Part shown: positions 1-20,466 of the stretch, piece by piece
Numbering within the stretch: position 1 is the stretch's first letter
How the letters are laid out: every line of letters starts with the position of its first letter
Assembly (NCBI GenBank): GCA_038380795.1
Contig: CM076260.1
Location: forward strand, 34,568,634 to 34,632,633
Length of the DNA stretch: 64,000 nt
From: Pyrocephalus nanus
Taxonomy: Eukaryota; Chordata; Aves; Passeriformes; Tyrannidae
Direction of reading: 5' to 3'
Position numbers and translations under genes: made by a program
Notes under the pieces: generated by a model
Databases searched by the model: none
What the model was told of the DNA's origin: nothing
What the model saw: the letters and a program-made list of their open reading frames with translations, nothing else

Positions 1-7740
<7,740 letters not shown>

Positions 7741-8516
7741 TTACGCATTACATTAAAAAAAATCAAAATTTTAAATTAAAAAGCTATTAACATTTGCAGT
7801 TAGATTTTGCTTCATACATCTACTGATATGTTTCTGTTTTATTTTGTGTCTTTATGTTCATATAGATTAACTAGAAGGCATAATTATACTACTAGTAGTA
7901 TTTACTCAGTTCTAAGTTATGAATAAAAGATCAGTGGAGAAAGCCTTCATCTCTCTGCAGACATCTCAACAGAAGCCTTCACTGAGAAATTAGCTAGTGA
8001 ACAAAAAAAAGTTGGTCCCATAAGGAAAATAATAAAAAGGTAATATATTCAGAACGTGGATTTTATTTTATTGTCATTATGCAGGTCAGAACTATGTAAG
8101 CACTCACAACATTTTGTTTGACCATTCTTATTATAAAAGAAGAATTGATCAAAGCCGTGGTTAATCTAGACAAACAATAAACATCTGAGAACAGTTTAAG
8201 GAAGTAAAGTGATAGCTGCAAATTTGAATCGAGTTACACATGGCTAATATACATTAAAATTTTGTGTATATGCAAAAACAAGGCTCTCTACATTTCTTAC
8301 ATCTCCTGTTTCTTAAATAATATGCTAAAAATCAATGTTATCGTCCATTTTAATGTTTTCTTATCCTTGTAGCTAATGGAACAATGCAAAATTTAATGCC
8401 AGTTCACTAGTGTACAATTTCTAGTACAGTTAGTTGCCTATGCTGACTTCAGCAGGCACAAGGATTCTCAAATACATCTAAAAAATGTAAAAGAGAGGAA
8501 CAAAGGAGTATATACA

Positions 8517-8648
8517 TGGAAACATCCAAGGTCAGGTTGGACAGGGCTCTGCTCACTGCAGATATCCTTGCTCACTGCAAGGGATTGGACCAGATGGCCT
8601 TTAAGGGTCCATTCCAATACAAACCACTCTACAATTCTATTATTCTGT
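8517..8648 (+). mobile_element. CR1 LINE, 3' end fragment
   Basis: A 5'-truncated CR1 copy on the plus strand. It has the typical order: a gtcaggttggacagggctct block, the ggattggaccagatggcctt block, then a tail of repeated attct units ending at 8648. A T/G-rich low-complexity tract follows directly. Confidence 0.88.
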
Positions 8649-8768
8649 TTTTTGGGGGTTTTGGGAGTTTTTTTGGTGGGTTGTTTTTTTGTTTGTTTGT
8701 TTTTTGTTTTGTTTTGGTTTTTTTTTTTTTGGTGTGTGTGTGGCATTTTTTTTTTTTTTTTTTTTTTT
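8648..8768. repeat. T/G-rich low-complexity tract ending in T23
   Basis: The plus strand is almost entirely T and G, with interspersed G runs and GTTT units, a short GT repeat near 8731-8742, and 23 T at 8746-8768. It starts at the CR1 tail and may have grown from it. The open frames seen across it on both strands are low-complexity artefacts. Confidence 0.9.
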
Positions 8769-8908
8769 ATAAAAAAAGGGAAGACTCCTGGTACTAGACT
8801 TGTTTGCCAATATCTAACAAGTAAACAATTGCCCTGCTGTGCCAATAAGGTTACTCCTAAAATGAAAGTTGATAAGAAGTTAAATTAAATTAGCATTACT
8901 ACTATATA

Positions 8909-9205
8909 TCATAGAGTCACAGAATCATAGAGTGGTTCAGGTTGGAAGGGACCTTAAAGGTCACCTAGTTCTAACTCCCCTGCCAAGGACACATTTCATC
9001 TTGACCAGGTTGTTCAGGTCTTCATCCAACCTGATTCTAAACACTTCCAAAGATGGGGCATCCATAAATTCTCTGGGAAACTTATTCCAGTGCTTTGCTA
9101 CTCTCACAGTAAAGAATTTTTTCCTAATTATCTAATCTAAAGCTACTCCCTTTCAGTTTGAAGTCATTTCCCCTTGTCCTGTCACTACATGCTTTTGTAA
9201 ATATC
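8909..9205 (-). mobile_element. CR1 LINE, 3' portion
   Basis: A CR1 copy in minus orientation. Read on the plus strand it starts with tcatagagtcacagaatcat, the complement of the CR1 tail, followed by ggttggaagggaccttaaag and the further CR1 blocks around cttccaaagatggggcatcc and ccccttgtcctgtcactaca. Its tail faces the tail of the copy at 8517-8648. The 5' limit is approximate. Confidence 0.93.
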
Positions 9206-9938
9206 CTCTAGCCCTTAGATACGTTTTTTAATAGTACTGTCTCTGAATTCCTTGCCTACCATTCATATGTGGCATTTTCAAGTACTTTCTTAAAACAAAA
9301 GCAAAAAATCCCACAAACCCCAGAAAACAATGAAGACATTTTCTAGACTAAAACTATGTAAAGACTGAATTCAAGCTCACAGACACTGACAACAGGAAAA
9401 AACCTGAATATAACTTGAATACTGTCAATATCACATGGGGGAAAAAAGATAAAAACATGAAAAGGTTAAAATAGAGTGTTAACACTAAAACTGCCTGCAC
9501 AAGTTTGGATCTGAAAATATCACATAAATATTATCCCACTCTGGAATAATATTACAAAAAAAGATATTTTAAAAAAAGGTATTTCAAACTTAAGTAAACC
9601 TAATGGCAATTTGCACAGACTAAGGAACCATCTGATTAAAACTTTGAAAAAATATTACATTAAGGTGTGGCTATGAAATTACTACCACTAGCGTCTAACA
9701 GGACAAAAGAACACATCCTGATTGATTTAAAGGAGATTTTCCTTATTTGCTAACAGAACAAATCCATGAGAGACAGTCAAGAAGTTCATGCTTCATCCAG
9801 AAAAGCAATACATACGTGTCCTGAGAAGCCTAGTATAAATAATAATATACTGAGCAGTTCAGTATAAATATGTTAATCAAATTTTTCTTTAAACCATACA
9901 TGTGTTTGGCAACCACATTAAGCAAAGCCATCAGTACT

Positions 9939-9955
9939 AAAAAAAAAAAAAAAAA
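9939..9955. repeat. A17 run
   Basis: Seventeen consecutive A. No clear retroposed body or flanking target duplication is seen. Confidence 0.95.
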
Positions 9956-12900
9956 GAAAGACAAAAATTCCTGTGACTAAATTAATTTCCATGGAAATCA
10001 CATATTTATAGCCATATTACAATTAGCCAAATCTACGGGGATTCCACTGGCAGGAAGAGTAATCCCTGCTGAAAATAAATACATTTTCAGGTTTTATGGA
10101 AAAACCTGGACTTCTTCAGCAGCATAATAACAGGCAACCGTTTAAAAGAGAGTTTGGCAAGTCAGTAATCCAGTACTGTAAATCATAACTGGGTTCAAGT
10201 AAGAAACTAGAGCTGCTTTCAATAATTAATTTAAATTTCTAACCTGATTCAGTTTCTGCAATGAATTTCTGTGATTCTACAAGGGTCCAGGAGCCGACAG
10301 TTGCATAATAATATGGAACTAATGAGATTAACACTCTGGAATTCTGGAGCTCGGGTATATGTGTTTCTTGGATGTCATTAAGCCAGTCCGTTTCTTTATT
10401 TTAACATATATAGCATTCCATTTCCTCATCTGCATTTGATTTTTCTCCATTTTCTTATCCATTACCTTTGTAGACACAGACCGAAACTTCCTGTGAGTTA
10501 TATTAAACAAGCGTCCCTGTAGAAAACACTTATCCTATACTGGGTACACTATCCATACTAACTCTCTGAGCCAGATATTATGGTTATTTAATTAAAATAG
10601 AAAAAAACAGGCAGTCTAACTTTGGACCTCAGAGATTTTGGAACCATAGCAGAAAAATTTCTAAGCAGCATTCTTATTCATTGCAAGTGTAGTACATGAC
10701 ACCTTGGTAAAAAACTGAGACTTCAATGCTTCCCAGGACCAGTAGTACCTCATAAGACTTGGGAACTTTGAGGTCTATGTTCTCAAAAAAGTCTAATCAA
10801 ATCCAGTCAGTGGGACCCATGAGAAAATTACAGTGTTTCTCTGTGTTGAGTACTCCCATTCTCAAAATCACTAACAGACGAGACATCCAAATGAGGTAAT
10901 ACAAAATAGATAATATCTGGCATTCCAGAAAATCCCCTTGCAGTAAGGAATTATCTACAAAGTTGCCACACAGTTCTGGAAGAAACAACCACACCAAAAC
11001 AGCCACCACTTCTTCTATGACTTCCACATCTTATTATCACAATCACTTTGAGCAAAAATTGAGCCAAAACCTAAGACAACATTCACAGCCAACAGCTGAG
11101 ATCCACTTTCCTTCCTGTATTACTCTGTAATATCCTTCCAACCCTTTCACACTCTGATGGATAGTTTTAGCTTGTGGTTTCTCCACTATAAAGGGAAATT
11201 GTTCGAATCAACACTCATGAAAGCAGAACATGTCCTCTCTGCACCTCATACTCTACTGTCATTCCAGATTTTCAGTTTAGAAGTGCACCTCTCCATACGT
11301 GGGTATGGTAGACACATAACTGCTGGATGAGAAGGGAACCAAGCACTTTATTGCTTGCCCATGTGCAGTCACCAAATCCTACTGTGCCTTCCAAACCACT
11401 CAGATTCAAGCAACTGTGGGCCATTACAGTTCTGTAACTCAAATTATCTTTAAAACATTACCGAAAGAGAAAACAAGCATGCAGCTATCCTAAAACGTGA
11501 CTATCTGAACATCTATCATCAATACTTGACATAGATACAGCACAGATTGACTTCACTGAGTTTCCTCAGATGACTCAGAGTGACTGATCAGGCAGGTCCA
11601 GATGCAAGTAACAAATTTACTACCAACAGATTCATCAGATTTAAAACCATTGGATGGTTGTGGTTGACTGTTACAGTAAGCATGTCTAAAGCCAGCAACT
11701 TCAGGAAGAACAAAATTAGGAGGCAAAATTGCAAGGAATTGTCATGACAGAAAATGCTGTAAGAGGTACTTCTCCATATTTTAAAAGCAGTGGACTATTT
11801 AATTTGAAAGTATGAAATTAGGGTGCTAACTTGTGTACTACTTATCTATGTAGCTAAACTCGATCATCATATACCTTAGGACAATTTCATCTCCCTATTT
11901 GAAATTTGAAAGCACACACATTTACAGTGTAACCTAAAAACATTCTAATTTGAATGTGTCACCAACAGTAGAATCACAGGAGCAGACATCGTATTCGGTT
12001 ACAATGCTGCCCATACAACACATCATGCCTTACTGCTTGCTCAACAGACAACAATTCTCCAGCTATCACTACTTTTGACCTAGGGACACACAGGGGATTA
12101 ATTGGGGAACTGGAGGAACACATAACTAACATGTATTTTCATACTGAAACGGAAGAAAGAACCTATCCAGTAGGCACAAACTGTCCTAACCAGTGACATT
12201 CCTCCTCAGTGTGTAACTTTAAGAAATGCCCTAATGAATCCTTAACTATTTTCATGCTCTGAAAAACACTTCTCTGAAAGTAATAGCTTTGCATGAGTGA
12301 ATCCTGGCTAGGACTGCTGAATTTTTGCAGGCAAGTGATTTGTAGCTGTGAATTCCTTTCTTCCACATATTTAGGATGTGTCACAGCAGTAGCTGATTAA
12401 ACAAACATAAACTGTCCCTAGAAAGTGATAATCCAGATCACTGTTCCCCCTTGTAAATCCTGTTTTGTCACCCACGCCTTTCTGTGTACATGGATCTTAG
12501 ATTCCTGCTAAAAGTCACACAGGCAGTCTGAATCAAGATCCAACTGGACAGAAGTTCAAAGCCATATTTCCCTTCTTTGTTATGAGGAGAAAATGTGGAC
12601 AAGAGAGGTGACAAGCATGCAACATCAGATTTGTCATCAAGTATAGGAAGTGAATGCTGGACAATGAACCATCCTACTGAATAATGTGTGGTTGCCAGAA
12701 AACAATGGTTCCAATACTTCTCCCAATTTACAACATATTTTTGTGGTAGTCTTAGCTTAGTTTATCCCATTTATAAATAAATTTATATTCAGTTGTCTGT
12801 GACAACAATGTTAATCTTTCAAGTAATTCTACAGAGCATATCTTTATGTAACAGGCTGGAGAAAAATGTCCAAAGCTCTTTAACGATCCCAAATATACAG

Positions 12901-15900
12901 TACCAGCATTTTGGCAATCTAATGCTCTCAAGAACCTCAAACAGGGAAAAACCTCAAGAATCTAGTGGGAGCTATAAAAGTTTGGGCATAATTTTGAATT
13001 CAAACCATATGATCAGCAAAATCCATGCTTACTTTGACAGCTAAGAATTTTTTCCGGAAATAAATTTAGATCATTTGTTCTTACTGCCAGCCATTGTTTT
13101 GGAAACCTTCCTAAAGGAACAAGTGGTTGCTTTTTAGGTTTTTAGCTTCCAAAGTCCTATTTGACTATTTTTTTGTTGTTGTTCATACATGCCTGGAATG
13201 GAAAGAAACCTTAGAAACCATCAGAAGTGGTTACTGCCACCCATTCCTAAGAAGGAGCAAACCAAAACGATAGCAACATTGGTGCTCTCTCCCTTGCCTT
13301 GTGCGTCATGCAGCTGCTCTGCCAGCCAGAACTATTTAAAGTGCACCAAGATGATGTGGAAATCATCTCCTTCCTCCCTGCTCCAAACGCTGTAAGCTTG
13401 CTCATTACCACATATCCCGCTGCTCAAAACAGATGTAAAGCATAAAGGCTGCTGCTACAAACTCTGCTTTCTGACAGGGCTTTCATGAAAGCATGCCTTC
13501 CCGCCTTCCCACCTCCACTCCTGACAGTTCTTAGAACCTGGATGTCTTCTCCTCCTGCTCTTTCCCAGGCTATCTTTAACTTCATTTCATAAAGGAACTA
13601 AACTGCTGCAATGTGGTCATACATCCATCCTAGCACCTCTTCCACTACAATTTTACCCTGCTGGTTAAATTTAACACAGTTTGAATGAGAGGGATAGAGT
13701 TTTCCACAATAATTCCTTCATATGTGTTCAGTGGAAAAAGGTGGCCTCCAGCAAGCATCCCAGCCCCTCAGAAGCAGATGTTACTACTCATGCTGCCTTT
13801 CTAAAACCCTGATGTGCTACAGCTGCACAGGACAAAAATCTGTCCAAGGTGCACTGAGCTCTAGCCAGTACTACAATGCAAAAACCTTCCTATAAGAGGT
13901 ATCATTAAATTATAAATAACTTTCTCTGTCTTGAATTGGACCAGCAAGTCAGACAGGATATTCTTCACGAAAAGAGATTTTCTAAAGAACTTAATATAAA
14001 CTGTCAGCATCTCTGCTTTCCACATGAATGACTCTATTTAAAATTCTTTTTTTATTCCCTTGTAGGCAGCCATTGGTTTTATTTTATCTATAGAAAGCAT
14101 TTACTTTCATAGGGTTATTTTTCACAGCCATTTTTTGTTTCCAAACCTATACCTCTATAAGCTCAGTACATATCCAAAGTAGGCACGGAGGTAAGGCTGA
14201 CGGCAGCATTTAGCACCCACCAGCAGCATTCACGTTCTCTTAATGCAATATAATTCTACAAAACCTTTCCATGTTACCATTCCCTGGCACAACCACAGTG
14301 CTTTAGTGTCTGCAGTGCAGCCCTGCTTTTTACCAGTGCTTCTAATGCTCTCCTGCTTGAATCTTTCCTTGTCCTGAGCAGATTTGGTATTCATCTCCAT
14401 GGCCTTTCTATCCCAGGAGTGGTGAGGAGAATGGGCTGGAGATGACTCAGTTTTCTCCCTTTTCCCTCCCTACCCCAGCCAACAGCACTGCTACATGTGT
14501 GGCCTTCACAAGCTTTGGGAACAGCAAGGCTTAGGAGCAGAGCAGTGCTCAATAAGGAAGGTCTTGAGGTTGGTGGTCCCAGAATTTTTGCCCATAAGCA
14601 GAGAAGCAAAACCAGATTCTTTGCCCACAGTCAGGCACTATATACATAAAGGGCTTCTCTTACAAATAAAGGTAATTAATTGAAAAGCTTCTGTGGTATG
14701 CTAGCATACACAATTACTGTAAGTAAAATAGTCTGATTTTTTAACTGGTCATCAGCTTGGTTGCATCACACTCTGCAGCGAGAACTATTAGGTCTTTAAA
14801 TTGAAGTCTTAGAAGTCTATCCTACTGAAACAATAAGTTGAAAACAGTTCTAAACATACACCCTCTAAGTTTTTGTGCATTTTCAAAGTGCTGTTAAAGG
14901 ATTAATATGGACAGTCACTAGGGAATCTGAACTAGATTTCTTCTATTTCAATATCTGATTGAAGTAACTCTCAGATGTCTCAGGGCTGTAATATATAAAG
15001 GCTATGAAAAAATTAACTGTAAGTTACCATAATTGTAAAGTTTGATTTCTTCTCGTTGCAAAATTATTTGTATTTTATTTTTGATTTGGATATTTGTTTG
15101 AAAGTACTGCACACAACAATGTTGTCAGGAACTAGGCTTGATCATAACTTAGACTTTTCCAGTTCACATATATAGAGTCTTATAACAGAATTAGGGAGGG
15201 TGCTAGCAATGAAGTATGAATGGCAATGTGTGTACTACTAGAAGGAGCAGCAAAACAAAGGTGAAAACAGTGGCACACATGGATAAGGAAGGACAAAACT
15301 GACTGCAGGAAAATTAAAAATGTCTCATTTACATCCAGATGAGCAGGCCTGAGCTCTGGTAGGGCCACAGCACAGCCAACTGTGGGACCACGACCCTGCA
15401 CCTTGACAACAGCAAAAGAGCAACAATCGCTACCCCAGCACATCACTTATGCTACTCCTTATCCTACAAGCACAGCAAGAAGTCATATTGCAGTCTGGAG
15501 AAATTCAACATGAGGACATACAGACAAATGCACAGCAGACACAAAAAATGTATGGAGGCTGAAGTAAGCAATACCTTGAGGCAAAATAACCATGCCAGCA
15601 TGGAGGTTGCTAAGGGCATAGAAGACCTGTATAAAACCAAGTTTATCACCACTCACCACCAGAAGCCCAGAAAAGGCACTGAGGACTTGACAGCCAGGGC
15701 CCTTTTGCCTTCAGGGTCACACATGAGCAGTCCCACTCAGACCACATGAAGACATGGATGCTGGTGCTTTGAGTATGTAGGCATGAAACTGAATAAGTAA
15801 AATCAATTTGTTTAAACACTTTAACACAAATCCACCTCTCTGTTCTGTAAGGACTTTCACTGAGCGCTGTCAAATCAATTTCTTACAGTGTATTGCAGCA

Positions 15901-18355
15901 AGTTTCCTCCTTTCCACTGTAAAACAGTCCCCTCAGCAGGAAAGCAGCACAGTACTGAGATGTGGTATAATGCACATTACACAAATAAATTACACTTTTG
16001 AAATTTCACAAAGTCAGACTTGAGCCAAAATCTTACACTTAGTTCTTGACATACACAAACATCAGGCCTGGCAGATTAGGTCACTGCCATGAAAAAAACA
16101 CACCACCAAACTTCCACAAATGCAAAGGTATCCACACTTGCCTAACTTTCAGGTTAAATCTGAAGAGGAAGAAAACTATATTGTAAATTTTGGTAGTTTT
16201 CCTCCTTAAGAAAACAAAAGTTTCATGAGAATTTCAAGTAAACAGCAAACTGAACTACTGTGATGCTCTCTCATGAATTTGTATTGGTTTACTCGTTACC
16301 TGATCCCGACCCTAATTGAGCCAAAAGTAAAACTCAGGGAGCCTGAAAATGTAATTGTACCTCTCCTGGCTATTCTACTGCCTTTTTACTGTTACCGCTT
16401 AGCTGCTTTAACTGTGACTTAGACCAAAGAACAATCTCAAATTACCTTCAGTCTTACATTCACTTAAAAGAGATGAGTGAAGATTTGAAACAGATGATCT
16501 GAGATTTTTTTTTTTCTTTTCATCCTCTTCAACTCTTCTTTAGAGACCTGGCACTGAGACGCTTTTGGCTGAGGGAGGAAAGGGTACTGAACAGATGGAT
16601 TGGTCAAGTGTCTGAGCAGGCTAAATCAGAAAAACAGAGAATCAAGAAAGAAATCCATCTCAGATGGAAATAGTAAGTAGCTTTATTCCTCATGAATCTT
16701 TAGCTGTAGCTAAAGATGTGTGCCACCTCTTGCCATCCCAAAATATAAAGTGCTCTTTTTTTCAAGCCTGTACTTTTTAATTTTAATTAAATGACTTTAC
16801 ATTAAAACAAAAATAAAGCTATTGTTATCAAAAAAAGAGTGTATAAAATACACTACACTGTTTGATAAGTCATCCTACACTGCTTAAAATCACTTGAATC
16901 TAGTTTCAAATGGGTGTTTGCTTGTTACTTCTGAAGTCTCTAAATCAGTGATTATTACTGTCTGGCTTAGATTGTTAGGAACTTTACTTTGGCAAGAAAA
17001 ACATCATAAAGCCAGAGTTCTGAGGTTTGCCCCAGTATTGGCATGCACTTGAACACTTTACTAATCAGATTTTTAATGCTCTAAATTTTGAAAAAATTAT
17101 CAAAAAGAAATAAGTATAGCTGTGCTCGAACAGCGGTCAATAATTGCACAGGGCTGTCACAGGGAAGTCCTCTAGAGATCTTCTAGTATGAATGATACTG
17201 TTTTATATATATTACTCTTCATAATTACTGTGATTAGTGGAACCATCTATTCCAAGAAGCTTGGATTCCCTAAGCATGGACACATTCTTAAATTTCTGTA
17301 TTAAAATAAGAATCACACTTGGAAAAGGTAAAGGTTTCATTTTAGATGGACAAATTATATTTGTATTGACTGTGTGCACTTTAAGGAGGCATTTTGCTTA
17401 TACAAACTGCATTTTATTTTCTTGAGAATGATCTTTCATATATTCACTGCCCAGACACTAATTTTCCTCATTTTCCAAAAAGGGGAAAGGGTCTGCATTA
17501 CAGCAACAAAAATAAAATGAGATCCTTGGCTGATAATTCTGCACCAGAAAGTTTCCTAATAATTTTTTAAATTGTTATTTATTTAACTGACTCTAAGAGT
17601 TTTTAAAAATATTAGTTCAAAAAAGGTTAATTTATTAAGGTATTTACTTAAATACATGAGAATTCCAGCTCGGATCAACAGGACCACTCCTTTGCTTTAA
17701 CTTAAATGCCTGCCTTGATGTCTCACTGAATCAGGCCTGAGTGATTTATAGCAACTCCAATGCCTTTTTGGAAAAGATATTGTATCTTTTGCCAGAATCT
17801 AAAGATTGCTAAGTAGCCTTAGGAGGTTAAATCAAGATGACTGCACTTCCTTACATATTTGAGGATATTCACAGGAGTTTATAGATATTTTCCATAAAAT
17901 GAAAGATGCAGTTGGATAGCCAAATTAGTAGAAAGCCTGGGGCAGCACATCTGCTCTTTCTCCCTGCTACTTTAAGTATAATGAACAGATGGAAATCTCC
18001 ATTCCACCACTGACAGCCTTCACCTTGACTGTTAAAAGGCAAAAAAAGTAATGAGCTTTCAGAAATGTCAAAGGGAGATTGTAATAGGAATACTTAAAGC
18101 ACTTCTGATAGATGAAATACACTCCATAATATTTGTACTGTTTGATCATTTATGAAACAAACCTCTCCCTTTCCAAATTCTTGATGGTGTTTTTAAGGCA
18201 TTGAAATACCTTATGTACCTGCAACACAAATAACACTTGAGAGAAAAGAATCATAGTGGAGGTTAGACAGAAGAAATGGAGAATGTACTATTTTAAAGGC
18301 GTTATTTAGAAAACGTGCTGTTTGACTTGAGGAGCTGTGAATGTTACAGTGGAAT

Positions 18356-18776
18356 GTCACAGAATCACAGAATGGCCAAGGCTGGCAGGCAGCTCTTGAG
18401 ATCATTTTATCCTCTCAGCTGTTCAAGCAGGGTCAACTAAAGCAGGGTCTGCAGGATCACATCCAGTCAGCTTTTGGATATCTTCAGGGACAGAGTCTCC
18501 ACAACCTTCCTGGGCAACCTGAGTCAGTGCTTGGTCACCCTGACAGTAAAATGTTTTGGTTTCTTGTTTTTTTTTTTTTTTTTTTTTTTTCCTAAAGCTG
18601 AAACTTCTCTTACATTTAAGCACAATGTTTGTGTCTTATTTTCTCTTTTCCTGTCACAGGGCACCACTTACAAACAGCTTGGCTCCTTCCCTAGCAATAT
18701 TTGCACACACCCTCTGAGCTGCTGCTTCATTGGGCTAAACAGCCCCAGCTCTCAGTCTCTCCTCACAGGAGAGATG
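18356..18776 (-). mobile_element. CR1 LINE, 3' portion interrupted by a T24 tract
   Basis: A minus-oriented CR1 that starts with gtcacagaatcacagaatgg and keeps CR1 order through the cttcctgggcaacctgagtc block. A T-rich expansion then interrupts it (24 T at 18567-18590). CR1 similarity resumes with the cctgtcacagggcaccactt and gctaaacagccccagctctc blocks and ends near gagagatgg. It is one element because order and orientation continue on both sides of the tract. Confidence 0.9.
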
Positions 18777-18970
18777 GTTTGGTTTTTAATGCCAAACCCA
18801 CTTCCATTTACATTAATGTCTTTAGAACTGCATCTAGGTGATCCATACTGTACTTATGAAGAAAGCAATTTACTGCACACAAAAGTACTAATTCTGTTAT
18901 GCCTAGACTTGATGCCTAGACTTTAATTAACATCACTATTTCAAGGGGAGGGGGAAAAGGGATTTCTTCT

Positions 18971-19028
18971 GTATGCATATACGTGTGTATATGTGTGTAC
19001 ATATATATATATATAAATATATATATAA
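18971..19028. repeat. Alternating purine-pyrimidine (TG/TA) tract
   Basis: Bases 18971-19015 alternate purine and pyrimidine without a break for 45 bases, first as mixed GT/AT/GC steps, then as a pure AT repeat. After one interruption a second short TA run follows to 19028. Confidence 0.93.
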
Positions 19029-20442
19029 ACAAACAGTTAAATTTCTAAAGCTTTCTTCAACTTTCCTCTTCTGGATTACAACTTCACTGGCTCTCTACAC
19101 CACACTAACTGTGAGGGGTTGAATGCCTCAAGTTGGATGTACTTGACACATCACACAGATTGATCTGAAGAACAAACTTTCTTCTTCCACAATGGTCCCA
19201 CAGCAAACACAACATGCTATTACTGCCTTGAGACTATGATCTCAATTATGTATGTACCTCAGCCTGGAAACCCCTATACTTCACAATGGAGATATTATTC
19301 CACTATGTAGGAAAGATTCACCGTTATTACACTTATTTCAGGATAAACTTTGGCAAAGAATTGCCAGGATCAAACAAAAACTTAGGACTTCAGGAAGGAT
19401 ATCTGAGAAGCCATTTATGGCTACGTACTCTCATGGTACTTGATGGTAAAGGAACTGGTTCTTTAAGGCTCTAGTATTTCCTCAAGACTGAGAGAAAGCA
19501 GGTTTCAAGAGAATGTTTTTTGTAGGTTTTAAAATTACTGATTTTAAGTTTCTACAGTTAATAACATGAAAACTTGCAGTTGACCTATGATTCTGTGACC
19601 TATTCCAGGCAACTTTTCAGTTCCACTCTGACTCAAGGGAGAAAGAAAGAAGCATGGAACATCTGCTATGTTGGTATCAAGGTAGTTTATGTCTCTTATG
19701 CCCGGTACTGCACTAGAAAAAGAAATCTGTCCAGACAAGATTTTAAATTCTTCATAATCATGTTGTGATCATGCAGTTTATGCCACCATCCTGGTCAAAT
19801 ATTTTTTACATATGAAGAAACAACCTCGACATTTATGATGGCTTGAAGTGAGTCTCACTGTCTTTAGGGATGATATTACTCTGGAAAATAGTAGATCAAT
19901 GTGTTATAACCCTTCTATAGCCTACATCTTGTGTTAGATACAGGCTCAAAGGACATCCAACTTTGAATTTCTCTTTTGACTCTTTTCCAAGAACACCATT
20001 TACACGGACTCTAGGAATGTTTTTATGCAATATATTTTAAGCATTTGACCTGTTTTTCTACTCCACTCTATTTGCATTGTTAGGATTACTTGACAATTAA
20101 ATTATACATATAAATCTCTGCTCTCCATTACATAATATCTAAGTCTTATGGGAAGACATGTCCATGGGCAACTAAATAACAGGAGATGGGAAGGAAGAAA
20201 AAGAAAGAGAGGCATTTATCGCTCTGGTGAGCTCTATAAGAACTAATGCTTATGTACAAAGTTATTAAATATCCATAACAACAAATAGATGGGGAAAAAT
20301 ATAATAAATAATAAAGTTTATGAAAATTATGGAACAGGGTACTATCTTGTAAGCCAGGCAAAGACAAATACATTTATTTCAATGCGGCCAAATGTAAATT
20401 TATAAACCAAGGACTAAAACTCAAGAATGCTGGTTTAGATTC

Positions 20443-20466
20443 AAAAAAAAAAAAAAAAAAAAAAAA
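20443..20466. repeat. A24 run
   Basis: Twenty-four consecutive A. I see no recognisable retroposed sequence upstream and no flanking direct repeats. Confidence 0.95.

Noticed and set aside
8468..8888. Overlapping open frames on both strands, rich in lysine or phenylalanine
   Set aside because: They are translations of the CR1 tail and the T/G-rich tract, not genes.
10270..10300. CR1-tail-like motif (tttctgtgattctac), with a similar one near 19586
   Set aside because: No CR1 body lies upstream of either motif.
11195..11215. tRNA B-box-like gttcgaatc
   Set aside because: No A-box, acceptor stem or anticodon arm at the right spacing.
15180..15750. Cluster of short open frames on both strands, with moderately complex sequence
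   Set aside because: I could not match it to any gene or repeat family, and no frame is long or continuous enough to call.
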